From contig JAPLDQ010000045.1 of assembly GCA_026391675.1 (NCBI GenBank), positions 1 to 64,000 on the forward strand: a stretch of 64,000 bases of DNA, given 5' to 3'. Below the pieces are notes generated by a model that was not told the origin of the DNA, ran no database searches, and worked only from the letters and a program-made list of their open reading frames with translations. This document shows positions 19,521 to 28,312 of the stretch, one piece after another (position 1 is the first letter of the stretch; every line of letters starts with the position of its first letter). The translations under genes were made by a program, and so were the position numbers. Source of the stretch: Bacteroidota bacterium (GTDB lineage Bacteria; Bacteroidota; Bacteroidia; Bacteroidales; JACABE01).

Positions 19521-20613
19521 ATGATACTGTCAGAAGCATTAAAAGATTTAGATAAAAGAGTCAGCGTGCTAAGGAGGTTCCTTTGACATTGACAATAAGC
19601 TCGTCCTCATAGCCGAAGAAGAAATAATTACCCACGACCCCGATTTCTGGAACGATTCCAAAAAAGCCGAAACTGTTTTAAAATCCATCCGCGACAAGAA
19701 GTTGTGGACAGATGCCTATACCAATGTTCATCAAAGTTTTGAAGATTTTAAGGTAATGGCTGAGTTTTTTGAAGCTGGTGAAGCCAGTGAACAGGAATTG
19801 GAAACTCAATATGCATCCAGTCTGAAATTAATTGAAAACCTTGAATTCAAAAATATGCTCAGTGGTGAAGAAGACCGTCTGGGTGCAATTGTTACCATAA
19901 ATTCCGGTGCCGGTGGTACTGAGAGTCAGGATTGGGCAGAAATGCTGATGCGGATGTATATCCGCTGGGGCGAACGTAACAATTGCAAAGTATCTACATT
20001 GGATATGCAGGAAGGGGATATTGCCGGTTTTAAATCTGTCACACTTGAGTTTGATGGTGAATTTGCCTATGGTAATTTAAAGGGTGAAAACGGGGTTCAT
20101 AGGCTGGTACGCCTTTCTCCTTTTGATTCTGCCAATAAGCGTCATACTTCATTTGCTTCTGTATATGCTTATCCGATTATTGATGATAATATCAATATCG
20201 AAATCAATCCCGCAGATATTTCATGGGATACTTTTCGTTCCGGTGGTCCGGGCGGACAAAATGTAAATAAGGTTGAAACCGCAGTACGGCTGAAACACGA
20301 ACCTTCGGGTATCATAATAGAATGTCAGCAAACCCGTTCACAGGGACAAAACCGCGAAAAAGCAATACAAATGCTTAAATCGCAATTGTACGAAATTGAA
20401 CTGCGCAAAAAACGTGAGAAAATTGATGCCATTGAAAATACAAAAAAGCGCATTGAATGGGGTTCGCAAATTCGCAGTTATGTGATGCATCCTTACAAAA
20501 TGGTAAAAGATTTACGTACCGGCGTTGAAACTTCAAATGTTCAGGCCGTTATGGACGGTGATCTTGAAGAATTTATCAAGGCTTTTTTAATGGAATTCGG
20601 AACAAAAAGATAA
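19521..20613 (+). CDS. prfB: Peptide chain release factor 2, with programmed +1 frameshift
   Basis: RF2 reads UGA and UAA stop codons and triggers peptide release. The ATG at 19521 opens a short frame ending at an in-frame TGA (19584-19586). After a +1 shift at CTT-TGA-C, reading continues from GAC 19585 to 20613, giving about 363 residues, the normal RF2 length. The GGQ catalytic motif is present in [14 protein letters not shown] and the stop-recognition domain is intact. If the shift is ignored, the frame seems to start at a TTG at 19702, losing the N-terminal domain start. Low RF2 lets ribosomes pause at TGA and shift, so the gene autoregulates. It is followed by a 90-bp spacer with short repeats. 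Confidence 0.96.
19572..19587 (+). promoter_or_regulatory. prfB frameshift site
   Basis: AGGAGG (19572-19577), a 3-base spacer TTC, slippery CTT (19581-19583), then TGA and C. This is the same arrangement as the E. coli site: an internal Shine-Dalgarno-like sequence 3 bases from CTT, followed by the poor stop context UGAC. Confidence 0.95.
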
Positions 20614-20633
20614 AAAAAGTACTTAAAGCTTGG

Positions 20634-20670
20634 AGTTATTGGTTAATAAGTTATTAGGTTATTAGTTAAA
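20634..20670. repeat. Degenerate GTTATTAG-type short tandem repeat
   Basis: The spacer after prfB reads as repeated variants of GTTATT(A/G)G and GGTTATTAG. Such low-complexity spacers occur in Bacteroidota intergenic DNA; no function is visible. Confidence 0.4.
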
Positions 20671-20703
20671 AATAATAGTAGTAAATAGAAATTTAAAGCA
20701 TTG

Positions 20704-22854
20704 ATGTTAAGAAAATTAATTATCGTTATTTTATATTTATTACCTTTATATGCTTTTGCACAAAAAAGCAAACCCGATACACTTTCAGCATATTATACTG
20801 AAGAAAAAATAAGCATTGACGGGTTTTTTACAGAATCAGCCTGGCAAAAGGCTACAAGAATAAGCAACTTTACCCAGCGCGATCCTGAGGAGGGCAAGCC
20901 TGTTAGTGAATCCACTTATGCAGCCATTCTTTACAATAAAAATACGCTCTATATCGGATTGTGGGGCTACGATACACATCCTGAAAAAATACTTGCCAAA
21001 GACATGGCCCGTGACGGAAGATGGGGCACTTCCGATAATTTTATCATCAATATCAGTACATTTAATGATATGCGCAATTCTTTCCTGTTTGTTGTAACAC
21101 CCAGCGGATTAAGAGGTGATGCACTGATTACAGATGAAGGCACTGGTTTCAACGAAGACTGGAACGGAGTTTGGGATGTTGAGGTGCAACGCAACGACAG
21201 TGGATGGTTTGCTGAAATTGTTATTCCGTTTTCGACACTGAAATTTCCTGATTTACCAGTTCAGGTCTGGGGTTTTAATATTGAAAGAAACATAAAATAC
21301 AAAAAGGAAGAAGCTTCCTGGCAAGGCTGGTCAAGGGATTACTCTGCCTTTAAGATATCTCAGGGAGGCACTTTAAGCGGATTGCAGCATATAAAGGGGA
21401 ATCAGATAGCAGAAATTAAACCTTTCTTAACTGCAGGTTTTCAGGAACAAGGCAATTCTGGTTTCGATAAAACTTTAAAAGTCGGAGGCGATGTAAATAT
21501 CAGTTTTACTCCCACTACTAAGCTTAACTTAACTGTTAATACCGACTTTTCGCAGGTTGAATCCGACAGAATACCCATTAATCTTACACGATTTTCAGTT
21601 TTTATGCCTGAAAAACGGGCTTTTTTTATAGAAAACAAGGGCTTATTTGAATTTAACATGAACAGTGGGTCCATCAGCACTTTTTACAGCCGCAGGATAG
21701 GTATCGACAATGGTTTTCAAATTCCTATTATTGGCGGTCTGAAATTGACGGGCAAAGAGAAAAATACCAATTTTGGTATACTTTCAATGCAGACTGCTGA
21801 AAAATCCGGTTTTCCATCTGTAAATTATACAGTAATCAGAGTAAAACAGGAAATTTCGAAGCAGACAAGTGTGGGATTTATTACAACAGCAAGAAACGAA
21901 AAAGGACATTATAATTATGTTTATGGTGTTGATTTGAATTATACCACGTCAAGATTATTTACGAATAAAAATTTCATAATTGGTGGTTCTCTCGCTCAAT
22001 CGCAAACCGAAGATGCAAGTAAGACGAAAAATCTGGCCTACGAACTTTATTTAAAATATCCCAATGACTTTATTACCTATCAGTTCCTGACCAATACTGT
22101 ACAGTCAGCATTTAATCCTGAAATTGGTTTCATGCAGCGTGGGAATTATAATTTATACAATACTTTACTTGAAATTAAACCCCGTCCGGCCTTTATTCCA
22201 TGGATCAGGCAGTTGTTTATCAAACCTGTTGACATTACCTATTATGTGTCAGATGACTATAAATCGCTGGAAACAGCCCAGTATGTTGTAAAACCATTAG
22301 GAATAACTACCAAAAGCGGTGAAACAATGGCTGTCAGTTATATTAAAACATTTGAAAATCTTGGTAATAATTTTAGAATCTTTGATACCATTACAATTCC
22401 AAAAGCAGAATACTGGTTTAATCATTATCAGCTGGATTATTCAAGCTATCAAAGCCGAAAGTTCTACATTTCAGGCTATCTGGGCTGGGGCGATTTTTTC
22501 TCCGGTACGAAAAAAGTTTCCTACCTCAGTGTTTGCTGGTATCCCAGTCATCATTTTAATATTACAGCTGATTGGACTTATAATGATATTCAGCTTAAGG
22601 AAGGTAGCTTTAAAACCCATGAAGTGGGAAGCAGGGTCGAATATGCATTCACACCCAAGCTAAACAGCAGCATTTACGGGCAATGGAACAATGCTTCCAA
22701 AGAAGTATTGTTGAATTACCGCATCAACTGGATACCTAAAGTTGGAAGTGATTTTTATTTTGTTTTAAACCAGCGCATTAACACCCGCAATAACAAAATT
22801 GAATTTGGTGACTTTACCGTTCTTGCCAAATTTATATGGTATATTGTTGTCTGA
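20704..22854 (+). CDS. DUF5916 outer-membrane protein with CBM9-like N-terminal domain
   Basis: A 716-residue protein starting at ATG 20704; the TTG just before it is unlikely. The signal peptide ends near YAFAQ. Residues about 30-230 are a carbohydrate-binding family 9-like domain (EKISIDGFFTESAWQKATRI, LYIGLWGYD, WFAEIVIPFSTLKF). The remainder is beta-rich with alternating aromatic strands ending in IWYIVV, as expected for a DUF5916 outer-membrane barrel. Function is unknown; DUF5916 proteins are abundant in Bacteroidota and are sometimes linked to polysaccharide or peptide use. It stands alone after prfB and is convergent with the gene to its right. Confidence 0.85.
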   Translation: MLRKLIIVILYLLPLYAFAQKSKPDTLSAYYTEEKISIDGFFTESAWQKATRISNFTQRDPEEGKPVSESTYAAILYNKNTLYIGLWGYDTHPEKILAKDMARDGRWGTSDNFIINISTFNDMRNSFLFVVTPSGLRGDALITDEGTGFNEDWNGVWDVEVQRNDSGWFAEIVIPFSTLKFPDLPVQVWGFNIERNIKYKKEEASWQGWSRDYSAFKISQGGTLSGLQHIKGNQIAEIKPFLTAGFQEQGNSGFDKTLKVGGDVNISFTPTTKLNLTVNTDFSQVESDRIPINLTRFSVFMPEKRAFFIENKGLFEFNMNSGSISTFYSRRIGIDNGFQIPIIGGLKLTGKEKNTNFGILSMQTAEKSGFPSVNYTVIRVKQEISKQTSVGFITTARNEKGHYNYVYGVDLNYTTSRLFTNKNFIIGGSLAQSQTEDASKTKNLAYELYLKYPNDFITYQFLTNTVQSAFNPEIGFMQRGNYNLYNTLLEIKPRPAFIPWIRQLFIKPVDITYYVSDDYKSLETAQYVVKPLGITTKSGETMAVSYIKTFENLGNNFRIFDTITIPKAEYWFNHYQLDYSSYQSRKFYISGYLGWGDFFSGTKKVSYLSVCWYPSHHFNITADWTYNDIQLKEGSFKTHEVGSRVEYAFTPKLNSSIYGQWNNASKEVLLNYRINWIPKVGSDFYFVLNQRINTRNNKIEFGDFTVLAKFIWYIVV

Positions 22855-22887
22855 TGCTAAAATTAGTTTTACCGGGAAAAAAGATAT

Positions 22888-23421
22888 CTAATTCTTTCTT
22901 GTTAAAAACATATTTCCGAATACCACCCACATATTTTTATCGTTTTTAGTAGTTGTATGAAACAACCAACTGTCGGTTTTAGAGGTATAAATGAATTCGT
23001 TTATAAATCGTCCGTCAGGATAATCAAAGCGAAATGCTATACTGTTTTCTTTTTTTTCACCATAACCTAAGGTTTCTGAATATCTTCCTCCAAAATTATC
23101 CAGCCAGTGAGCTATATAGCGATTAATCTTACAATCATAACCGATATAAACTTTTGCTGTATATTTAGGAATTTTGGCAGTATCCGCAAAACTTAATTCA
23201 ACAAACTGATGGTTTAATTCCCAGCGTGCCTGAAAATGATAGTTAATGTATTCATCCAGGACATTGCCTGTAACATTCCAGTTTCCTATTAGTTTTTCCA
23301 GAAATTTATCATTGAAAATAGTATCATTACATCTGATTTCATCCTGACCGTAAACACTATGGAAAGAGAGTAAGACGAATATTATTAAATAACCTTTTAT
23401 TAATTGATTCAATTTTTTCAT
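22888..23421 (-). CDS. Secreted DUF1579/lipocalin-like protein of unknown function
   Basis: About 177 residues, taking ATG 23421 as start because it places MKKLNQLIKGYLIIFVLLSF directly at the signal peptide; an ATG at 23436 would add five residues. The mature protein opens with KFLEKLIGNWNVTGNV and has beta-rich segments (YHFQARWELNHQFVELSF, IGYDCKINRYIAHWLDNFGG), the pattern of small calycin-like DUF1579-type proteins that follow a GxW motif. Periplasmic or extracellular location is inferred. Ligand and partners are unknown. Confidence 0.65.
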   Translation of the reverse strand: MKKLNQLIKGYLIIFVLLSFHSVYGQDEIRCNDTIFNDKFLEKLIGNWNVTGNVLDEYINYHFQARWELNHQFVELSFADTAKIPKYTAKVYIGYDCKINRYIAHWLDNFGGRYSETLGYGEKKENSIAFRFDYPDGRFINEFIYTSKTDSWLFHTTTKNDKNMWVVFGNMFLTRKN

Positions 23422-23500
23422 TATATCTAAAACCATAAATATTTTTTCAAATTTTATGCTGATTCTTTTAAAATCACATTAATTGCTTTGATTTGCAAAA

Positions 23501-24742
23501 TTATTGATTATCAATAGTATCTCCTTTTAATCTTTGTGAAATTTGTCCAACTGTATATAAGGTGGCAAAAAATCCGATAACAAATACAATGCCGATAACT
23601 TTAATAAAATCAATGAATTGTAGTTGTACCGGATAATATTTTACAATAAAAGCGCCGCTGCCTTCGAGCTTTATGATACCAATATATTGCTGTATCAATA
23701 CTATGATTCCGCCCAGGAATAAGCCCAGTATTGCACCTGATAAGGAAATCATCAGGCCTTCAGTCATAAATATTCTTTTTATCAGTCTATTGCTGGCCCC
23801 CAAACTGCGCAAAATGGCAATATCTTTCTTCTTTTCTATAATCAGCATGGATAATGAACCCACAATATTGAATGCTGCAATGAGCAATATAAATGAAAGA
23901 ATTAAAATACCTGCCAGTTTTTCGGATTTAATAATTTTATAAAAAAGTTCTTCCTGTTCAAGTTTGTTTTTAACGCTATATGTATTTCCTGATAGCTGCC
24001 TGATTTCGCTTTGCACTTTTGCAACATCAGTTCCGGCTTTCAGGCTGATTTCCAATGCTGTAACTTCATTGGTATAATCCATCATTTTCCGGGCAAAGCG
24101 CAAAGGTACAATTACAAAACGGGTATCAAAATCCTGTTGTATCGAGAAAGCACCGGATGGCATAATGGCTTCGTTGTTAAAAGCCTCTGTCGGGTCAATG
24201 GACATGATTTTGCTGCGTTTGGGGATGTATACCGAAACAGGAGTGCTAAAATCTGTTAGTTCTATGCCCAGCATATCGTAAATACCATAACCAAATACCA
24301 TAAAATTGACATCTCCCTTTTGCAGTAAGAATTTACCTTCAACCATGCAGGAATCAACCCTGCTTACATTGGTAAAAGTATTGGAAACACCTTTTATCAG
24401 TACAATCTGTTGTTTGTTTTTATAGCGCAACAGGGCATTTTCTTCCACAACCTCGCAATAATGGGCAATCCCATTGATTTGTGTTAATTTTTGTAAAGGA
24501 AATGTTGTTATATCAAAGGTCTTTCCAATCTTTGCCTCAATTTTAATATCAGGATTAAAGGAATTATACATGGAAGAAATTAAATCTTCCAGTCCGTTAA
24601 AAACAGAAAGTACAATAATAAGTGCCATAGTGCCAATGCCCACACCTGCAACAGAAATGCCCGATAAAATATTGATTAAATTATGGGATTTCTTTGAGAA
24701 TATATAGCGTTTTGCAATGTATACGGGTAATTTCAAGTGCAA
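23501..24742 (-). CDS. LolC/LolE-like ABC transporter permease (FtsX family)
   Basis: A 413-residue inner-membrane protein with one N-terminal membrane segment, a large periplasmic MacB-like domain (about 50-260), and three C-terminal segments (from about 275), the topology of LolC/LolE. The signature NILSGISVAGVGIGTMALIIVLSVFNG and the cytoplasmic loop KKKDIAILRSLGASNRLIKRIF are typical. The family extracts lipoproteins from the inner membrane for transfer to LolA, using the ATPase LolD, which is not encoded here. It sits 53 bp downstream of rbfA on the same strand, so the two may be co-transcribed. Confidence 0.88.
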   Translation of the reverse strand: MHLKLPVYIAKRYIFSKKSHNLINILSGISVAGVGIGTMALIIVLSVFNGLEDLISSMYNSFNPDIKIEAKIGKTFDITTFPLQKLTQINGIAHYCEVVEENALLRYKNKQQIVLIKGVSNTFTNVSRVDSCMVEGKFLLQKGDVNFMVFGYGIYDMLGIELTDFSTPVSVYIPKRSKIMSIDPTEAFNNEAIMPSGAFSIQQDFDTRFVIVPLRFARKMMDYTNEVTALEISLKAGTDVAKVQSEIRQLSGNTYSVKNKLEQEELFYKIIKSEKLAGILILSFILLIAAFNIVGSLSMLIIEKKKDIAILRSLGASNRLIKRIFMTEGLMISLSGAILGLFLGGIIVLIQQYIGIIKLEGSGAFIVKYYPVQLQFIDFIKVIGIVFVIGFFATLYTVGQISQRLKGDTIDNQ

Positions 24743-24795
24743 ATAATATGTTTTTGATAATTATTTTTAAAGCTTGTAGCCTGATAACCTACAGC

Positions 24796-25134
24796 CTATT
24801 TTTTCAGCAATTCATCAATTTTCTCCTGAAAATCTAAAGAATCATCAAGATAAAACTCCAGTGAAGGTACAACCCTTAGTTGTTTCCCTACTTTATGCGC
24901 CAAATCAAAACGGATTTCGTTCTTTTTTGCTTTAATCTGTTTCATAATTTCGTCTTTCTCTTTATTGGCGAAAATACTTACTGCTACTTTTGCTATCGAT
25001 AAATCCGGACTAACCTTTACTCCGGTAACTGTTATCATTGCATTTCTGAAATGTTCCCTTGTAAATTGTTGGAAAATTTCGCTTAAATCTTTTTGAATCA
25101 AGCGTGATATTTTATTTTGACGTGTTGTTTCCAT
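24796..25134 (-). CDS. rbfA: Ribosome-binding factor A
   Basis: A 112-residue small KH-like protein. The N-terminal RQNKISRLIQKDLSEIFQQF, central VTGVKVSPDLSIAKVAVSIF and C-terminal KQLRVVPSLEFYLDDSLD with a basic/acidic tail match RbfA throughout. RbfA binds the 30S neck and assists 16S rRNA 5'-end maturation, especially in the cold. A TAATTTTG -7 box (25141-25148, minus strand) ends 6 bases before the ATG, implying an extremely short or absent leader. Confidence 0.93.
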   Translation of the reverse strand: METTRQNKISRLIQKDLSEIFQQFTREHFRNAMITVTGVKVSPDLSIAKVAVSIFANKEKDEIMKQIKAKKNEIRFDLAHKVGKQLRVVPSLEFYLDDSLDFQEKIDELLKK

Positions 25135-25252
25135 AGTTTACAAAATTAAAATAAATTTGTATAATGAGTTTATAATTTAAAAACATATTACGTTTTAAAG
25201 CTAAAATATTGATTTTTAATGGATAAAATAATTGTAAACTTTTCACAACTTA

Positions 25253-25281
25253 TTGAATATCTGCAATTTTTTTTATCTTTG
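25253..25281 (+). promoter_or_regulatory. Strong Bacteroidota-type promoter for the ABC exporter
   Basis: TTG (25253-25255), an 18-base spacer, then TATCTTTG (25274-25281). The ATG follows only 5 bases later, so the predicted transcription start falls at or next to the start codon. Confidence 0.65.
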
Positions 25282-25286
25282 CATAC

Positions 25287-27116
25287 ATGAAGGATTTATT
25301 AAGGGTTTTTAAATACATTAAACCATATAAAAGTTATGCATTACTCAACATAATGTTTAATATTTTATTTATACTCTTTTCATTTTTAAATATAAGTCTT
25401 TTATTACCTACACTTAATGTACTTTTTGGCCTCTCAAAGCCTGTTTCTCACCAGAGTAAATTATCACTGAATAGTCAGTCAATACTTGATAATTTTAATT
25501 ATTATATAGGAAAGTTAACGCATGACTATGGTGCTTTTTATGTATTGATAGTTGTTGCATTGCTTTTTATTCTCTTTTCCTTTTTAAATAATTTATTTAA
25601 ATATCTGGGTATGTATTTTCTGGCACCTATACGTAATGGTATGGTAAAAGACCTGCGTAACGATATGTATAATAAATTGCTGATACTACCCATTTCATTT
25701 TATGCTGATCAGAAAAAAGGTGATCTGATGTCACGCACAACTTCTGATATCAACGAAATTGAATGGTCCGTTGTGAGTACCTTACAAATGGTAATCAAAG
25801 ACCCCCTGAATGTAATTTTTTTCCTTATAGTCCTCTTGTCAATCAGTCCTAAATTAGTTGTGCTTTCATTGATTACACTATTACCTGCCGGCTTTTTAAT
25901 TGGTAAAATCGGGAAAAGTCTGAAACGAAATTCAGAAAAAGGACAACGACAGTTAGGCGTTGTTATCGCAACTACAGAAGAATCAATCACAGGTTTACGT
26001 ATTATCAAAGCCTTTAATGCCATTGATTATGCGCTGGATAAATTTAAAAAAATAAACCGCATTTACACCAAGCTGATGACAAAGGTTTACTGGCGTAAAG
26101 AACTGGCAGCTCCCTTAACAGAAACAATGGCTATAATTGGATTGCTTATTGTAATTTGGTTTGGAGGAAATATGGTGTTAAAAAATTCATTAAGTGCTGA
26201 ATTATTGATTTTCTTTGTTGTCATTTTTGGCAGAATGATACCACCTGCACAATCTTTTATTACTTCTTTTTACAACTTGCAAAGAGGTGCCGCAGCAGCC
26301 CAAAGAATTTTTGAAATAATTGATGCCGAAGAAAAAATTGAAGAAAAGGAAAATGCAATTGAAAAGAAATCCTTTACTCAAAATATTGAATATCGCAATG
26401 TCAGTTTCCAGTACAATGAAGAACAAACAAATGTAAAAGTATTGGATACGATAAATTTAACGATAGCGAAAGGTAAAATGATTGCTCTGGTTGGTCCTTC
26501 AGGTGGAGGAAAATCAACCTTGGTAGATTTATTGCCAAGGTTTTATGATTGTACTGAGGGTGAAATCCTTATAGATGGTATTCCGATTAAAGATTTAGTA
26601 ATCTCCGATATTCGTGATTTAATTGGTATCGTTTCGCAGGAAACCATATTGTTTAATGATACTATAATGAATAATATAGCTTTCGGGATGAAAAATATTT
26701 CTGAAGCTGATGTAATTGCAGCTGCAAAAGTAGCCAATGCCCATGATTTTATAACGGCACTTGAAAATGGATATCATACTAATATTGGTGACAGGGGTGC
26801 AAATTTATCCGGTGGACAGCGGCAAAGAATCAGTATAGCCCGTGCCGTACTCAAAAATCCGCCTATTATGATTCTGGATGAAGCTACATCTGCCTTAGAT
26901 ACCGAATCAGAAAGATATGTACAGGAAGCCTTAACCAACCTTATGAAAAACAGGACATCTGTTGTTATAGCACACCGGCTTTCAACGATTAATAATGCAG
27001 ATGAAATTGTTGTAATTGAAAACGGAAAAATTATTGAAAGGGGTACACACCTTTCTCTTATCGAAAATGATGGTCTTTATAATCGGTTAATCAAGTTACA
27101 ATCTTTTACAGAATAG
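25287..27116 (+). CDS. MsbA-like ABC exporter (fused membrane and ATPase domains)
   Basis: A 609-residue half-transporter. Six membrane segments span about 15-300. The ATPase domain follows with Walker A GPSGGGKST, Q-loop VSQE, signature LSGGQRQRISIARA, Walker B PIMILDEATSALD and the switch His in IAHRLST. The length and lack of accessory domains fit lipid A/phospholipid flippases (MsbA) or general multidrug exporters; the substrate cannot be settled from sequence. It probably forms an operon with the M20 amidohydrolase 8 bp downstream. Confidence 0.9.
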   Translation: MKDLLRVFKYIKPYKSYALLNIMFNILFILFSFLNISLLLPTLNVLFGLSKPVSHQSKLSLNSQSILDNFNYYIGKLTHDYGAFYVLIVVALLFILFSFLNNLFKYLGMYFLAPIRNGMVKDLRNDMYNKLLILPISFYADQKKGDLMSRTTSDINEIEWSVVSTLQMVIKDPLNVIFFLIVLLSISPKLVVLSLITLLPAGFLIGKIGKSLKRNSEKGQRQLGVVIATTEESITGLRIIKAFNAIDYALDKFKKINRIYTKLMTKVYWRKELAAPLTETMAIIGLLIVIWFGGNMVLKNSLSAELLIFFVVIFGRMIPPAQSFITSFYNLQRGAAAAQRIFEIIDAEEKIEEKENAIEKKSFTQNIEYRNVSFQYNEEQTNVKVLDTINLTIAKGKMIALVGPSGGGKSTLVDLLPRFYDCTEGEILIDGIPIKDLVISDIRDLIGIVSQETILFNDTIMNNIAFGMKNISEADVIAAAKVANAHDFITALENGYHTNIGDRGANLSGGQRQRISIARAVLKNPPIMILDEATSALDTESERYVQEALTNLMKNRTSVVIAHRLSTINNADEIVVIENGKIIERGTHLSLIENDGLYNRLIKLQSFTE

Positions 27117-27124
27117 GAATTAAA

Positions 27125-28306
27125 ATGGAAAGTATTCAAAAAATAAAATCTCTGGCTCATCAGTTCAGCAGTGAATTTATCGAAGTTCGCAGAAAAATAC
27201 ATGCCCATCCTGAACTAGGATTTGAAGAATATAAAACGGCTGAACTCATTGCAGCCAAATTATCAGAAATCGGAATTTCTTATCAGACAGGCATTGCTAA
27301 AACCGGCATAGTTGCAATGATTGAAGGAAGAAATCCTGCTAAAAAAACTATAGCTTTACGTGCTGATATGGATGCTTTACCGATTGATGAAAAAAATAAT
27401 TGCGAATATCAGTCTGTTAATAAAGGTGTTATGCATGCCTGCGGACATGATGCACATATGGCCTGCCTCCTGGGCGCAGCAAAGATTTTATTTACATTAA
27501 AAGATGAATTTGAAGGCAGTATTAAACTTATTTTTCAGCCTTCAGAAGAAAAGTTCCCCGGTGGCGCTCAGGCTATGATTAAGGAGGGTGTCCTGCAGAA
27601 TCCAGTTCCTCAGTTTATATTGGGTGAACATGTTTTGCCAACACTGGAAAGTGGTAAAATAGGTTTACGCGGTGGTAAATATATGGCTTCAACCGATGAA
27701 ATCTATTTAACGGTTAAAGGAAAAGGTGGCCATGCTGCTACTCCTGAGCTGAATATTAATCCCTTATTAATTGCATCTCACATTCTTATTGCCTTACAGG
27801 AAATTGCTGTAAATAATCCACATGCTGATTTGCCTACCGTCCTTTCCTTTGGTAAAATCGCAGGCAACGGGAGAACAAATATTATACCTGATGTTGTAAC
27901 GATTGATGGTACTTTACGTACATTTAATGAAGACTGGCGTGCCGAAGCTCACCATAAAATTACTGAAATAGCCCAATCTATAGCCCAAAATATGGGTGGT
28001 AGCTGCGAAGTATTTATCGATAAAGGATATCCATTTTTGGTAAACGATATAAAGCTTACTGAAAATATTAAATCACTTGCTATTGAATATTTAGGCAGGG
28101 AAAACGTAGTTGATCTTGAAATGCGCCTTACAGCTGAGGATTTTGCTTATTATTCCCAAGAAATTCCTGCTTGTTTTTATCGGTTGGGTGTAAGGAATGA
28201 AGCCAAAGGTATAACGTCAAATCTGCATACCAATACCTTTGATATTGATGAAAATGCAATTGAAACAGGAATGGGTTTAATGGCTTGGCTGGCCTGTAAA
28301 CAATAA
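27125..28306 (+). CDS. M20-family amidohydrolase (N-acyl amino acid/hippurate hydrolase type)
   Basis: A 393-residue cytosolic metalloenzyme. LRADMDALPIDE, MHACGHDAHMACLLGAA and FQPSEEKFPGGAQAMI are the binuclear-metal and catalytic motifs of the M20D group (HipO, IAA-amino acid hydrolase, N-acetyl-L,L-diaminopimelate deacetylase). The inserted dimerisation domain occupies about 185-300 (GKGGHAATPELNINPL) and the last metal-ligand His lies in NLHTNTF. The exact substrate is unknown. It follows the ABC exporter by 8 bp and converges on rng with a 6-bp gap and no evident terminator. Confidence 0.9.
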   Translation: MESIQKIKSLAHQFSSEFIEVRRKIHAHPELGFEEYKTAELIAAKLSEIGISYQTGIAKTGIVAMIEGRNPAKKTIALRADMDALPIDEKNNCEYQSVNKGVMHACGHDAHMACLLGAAKILFTLKDEFEGSIKLIFQPSEEKFPGGAQAMIKEGVLQNPVPQFILGEHVLPTLESGKIGLRGGKYMASTDEIYLTVKGKGGHAATPELNINPLLIASHILIALQEIAVNNPHADLPTVLSFGKIAGNGRTNIIPDVVTIDGTLRTFNEDWRAEAHHKITEIAQSIAQNMGGSCEVFIDKGYPFLVNDIKLTENIKSLAIEYLGRENVVDLEMRLTAEDFAYYSQEIPACFYRLGVRNEAKGITSNLHTNTFDIDENAIETGMGLMAWLACKQ

Positions 28307-28312
28307 GGAATA

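Noticed and set aside
19702-20613. RF2 starting at TTG 19702 as an N-terminally truncated gene
   Set aside because: The upstream ATG 19521 plus the +1 frameshift at 19581-19585 restores a normal-length RF2 with the full N-terminal domain.
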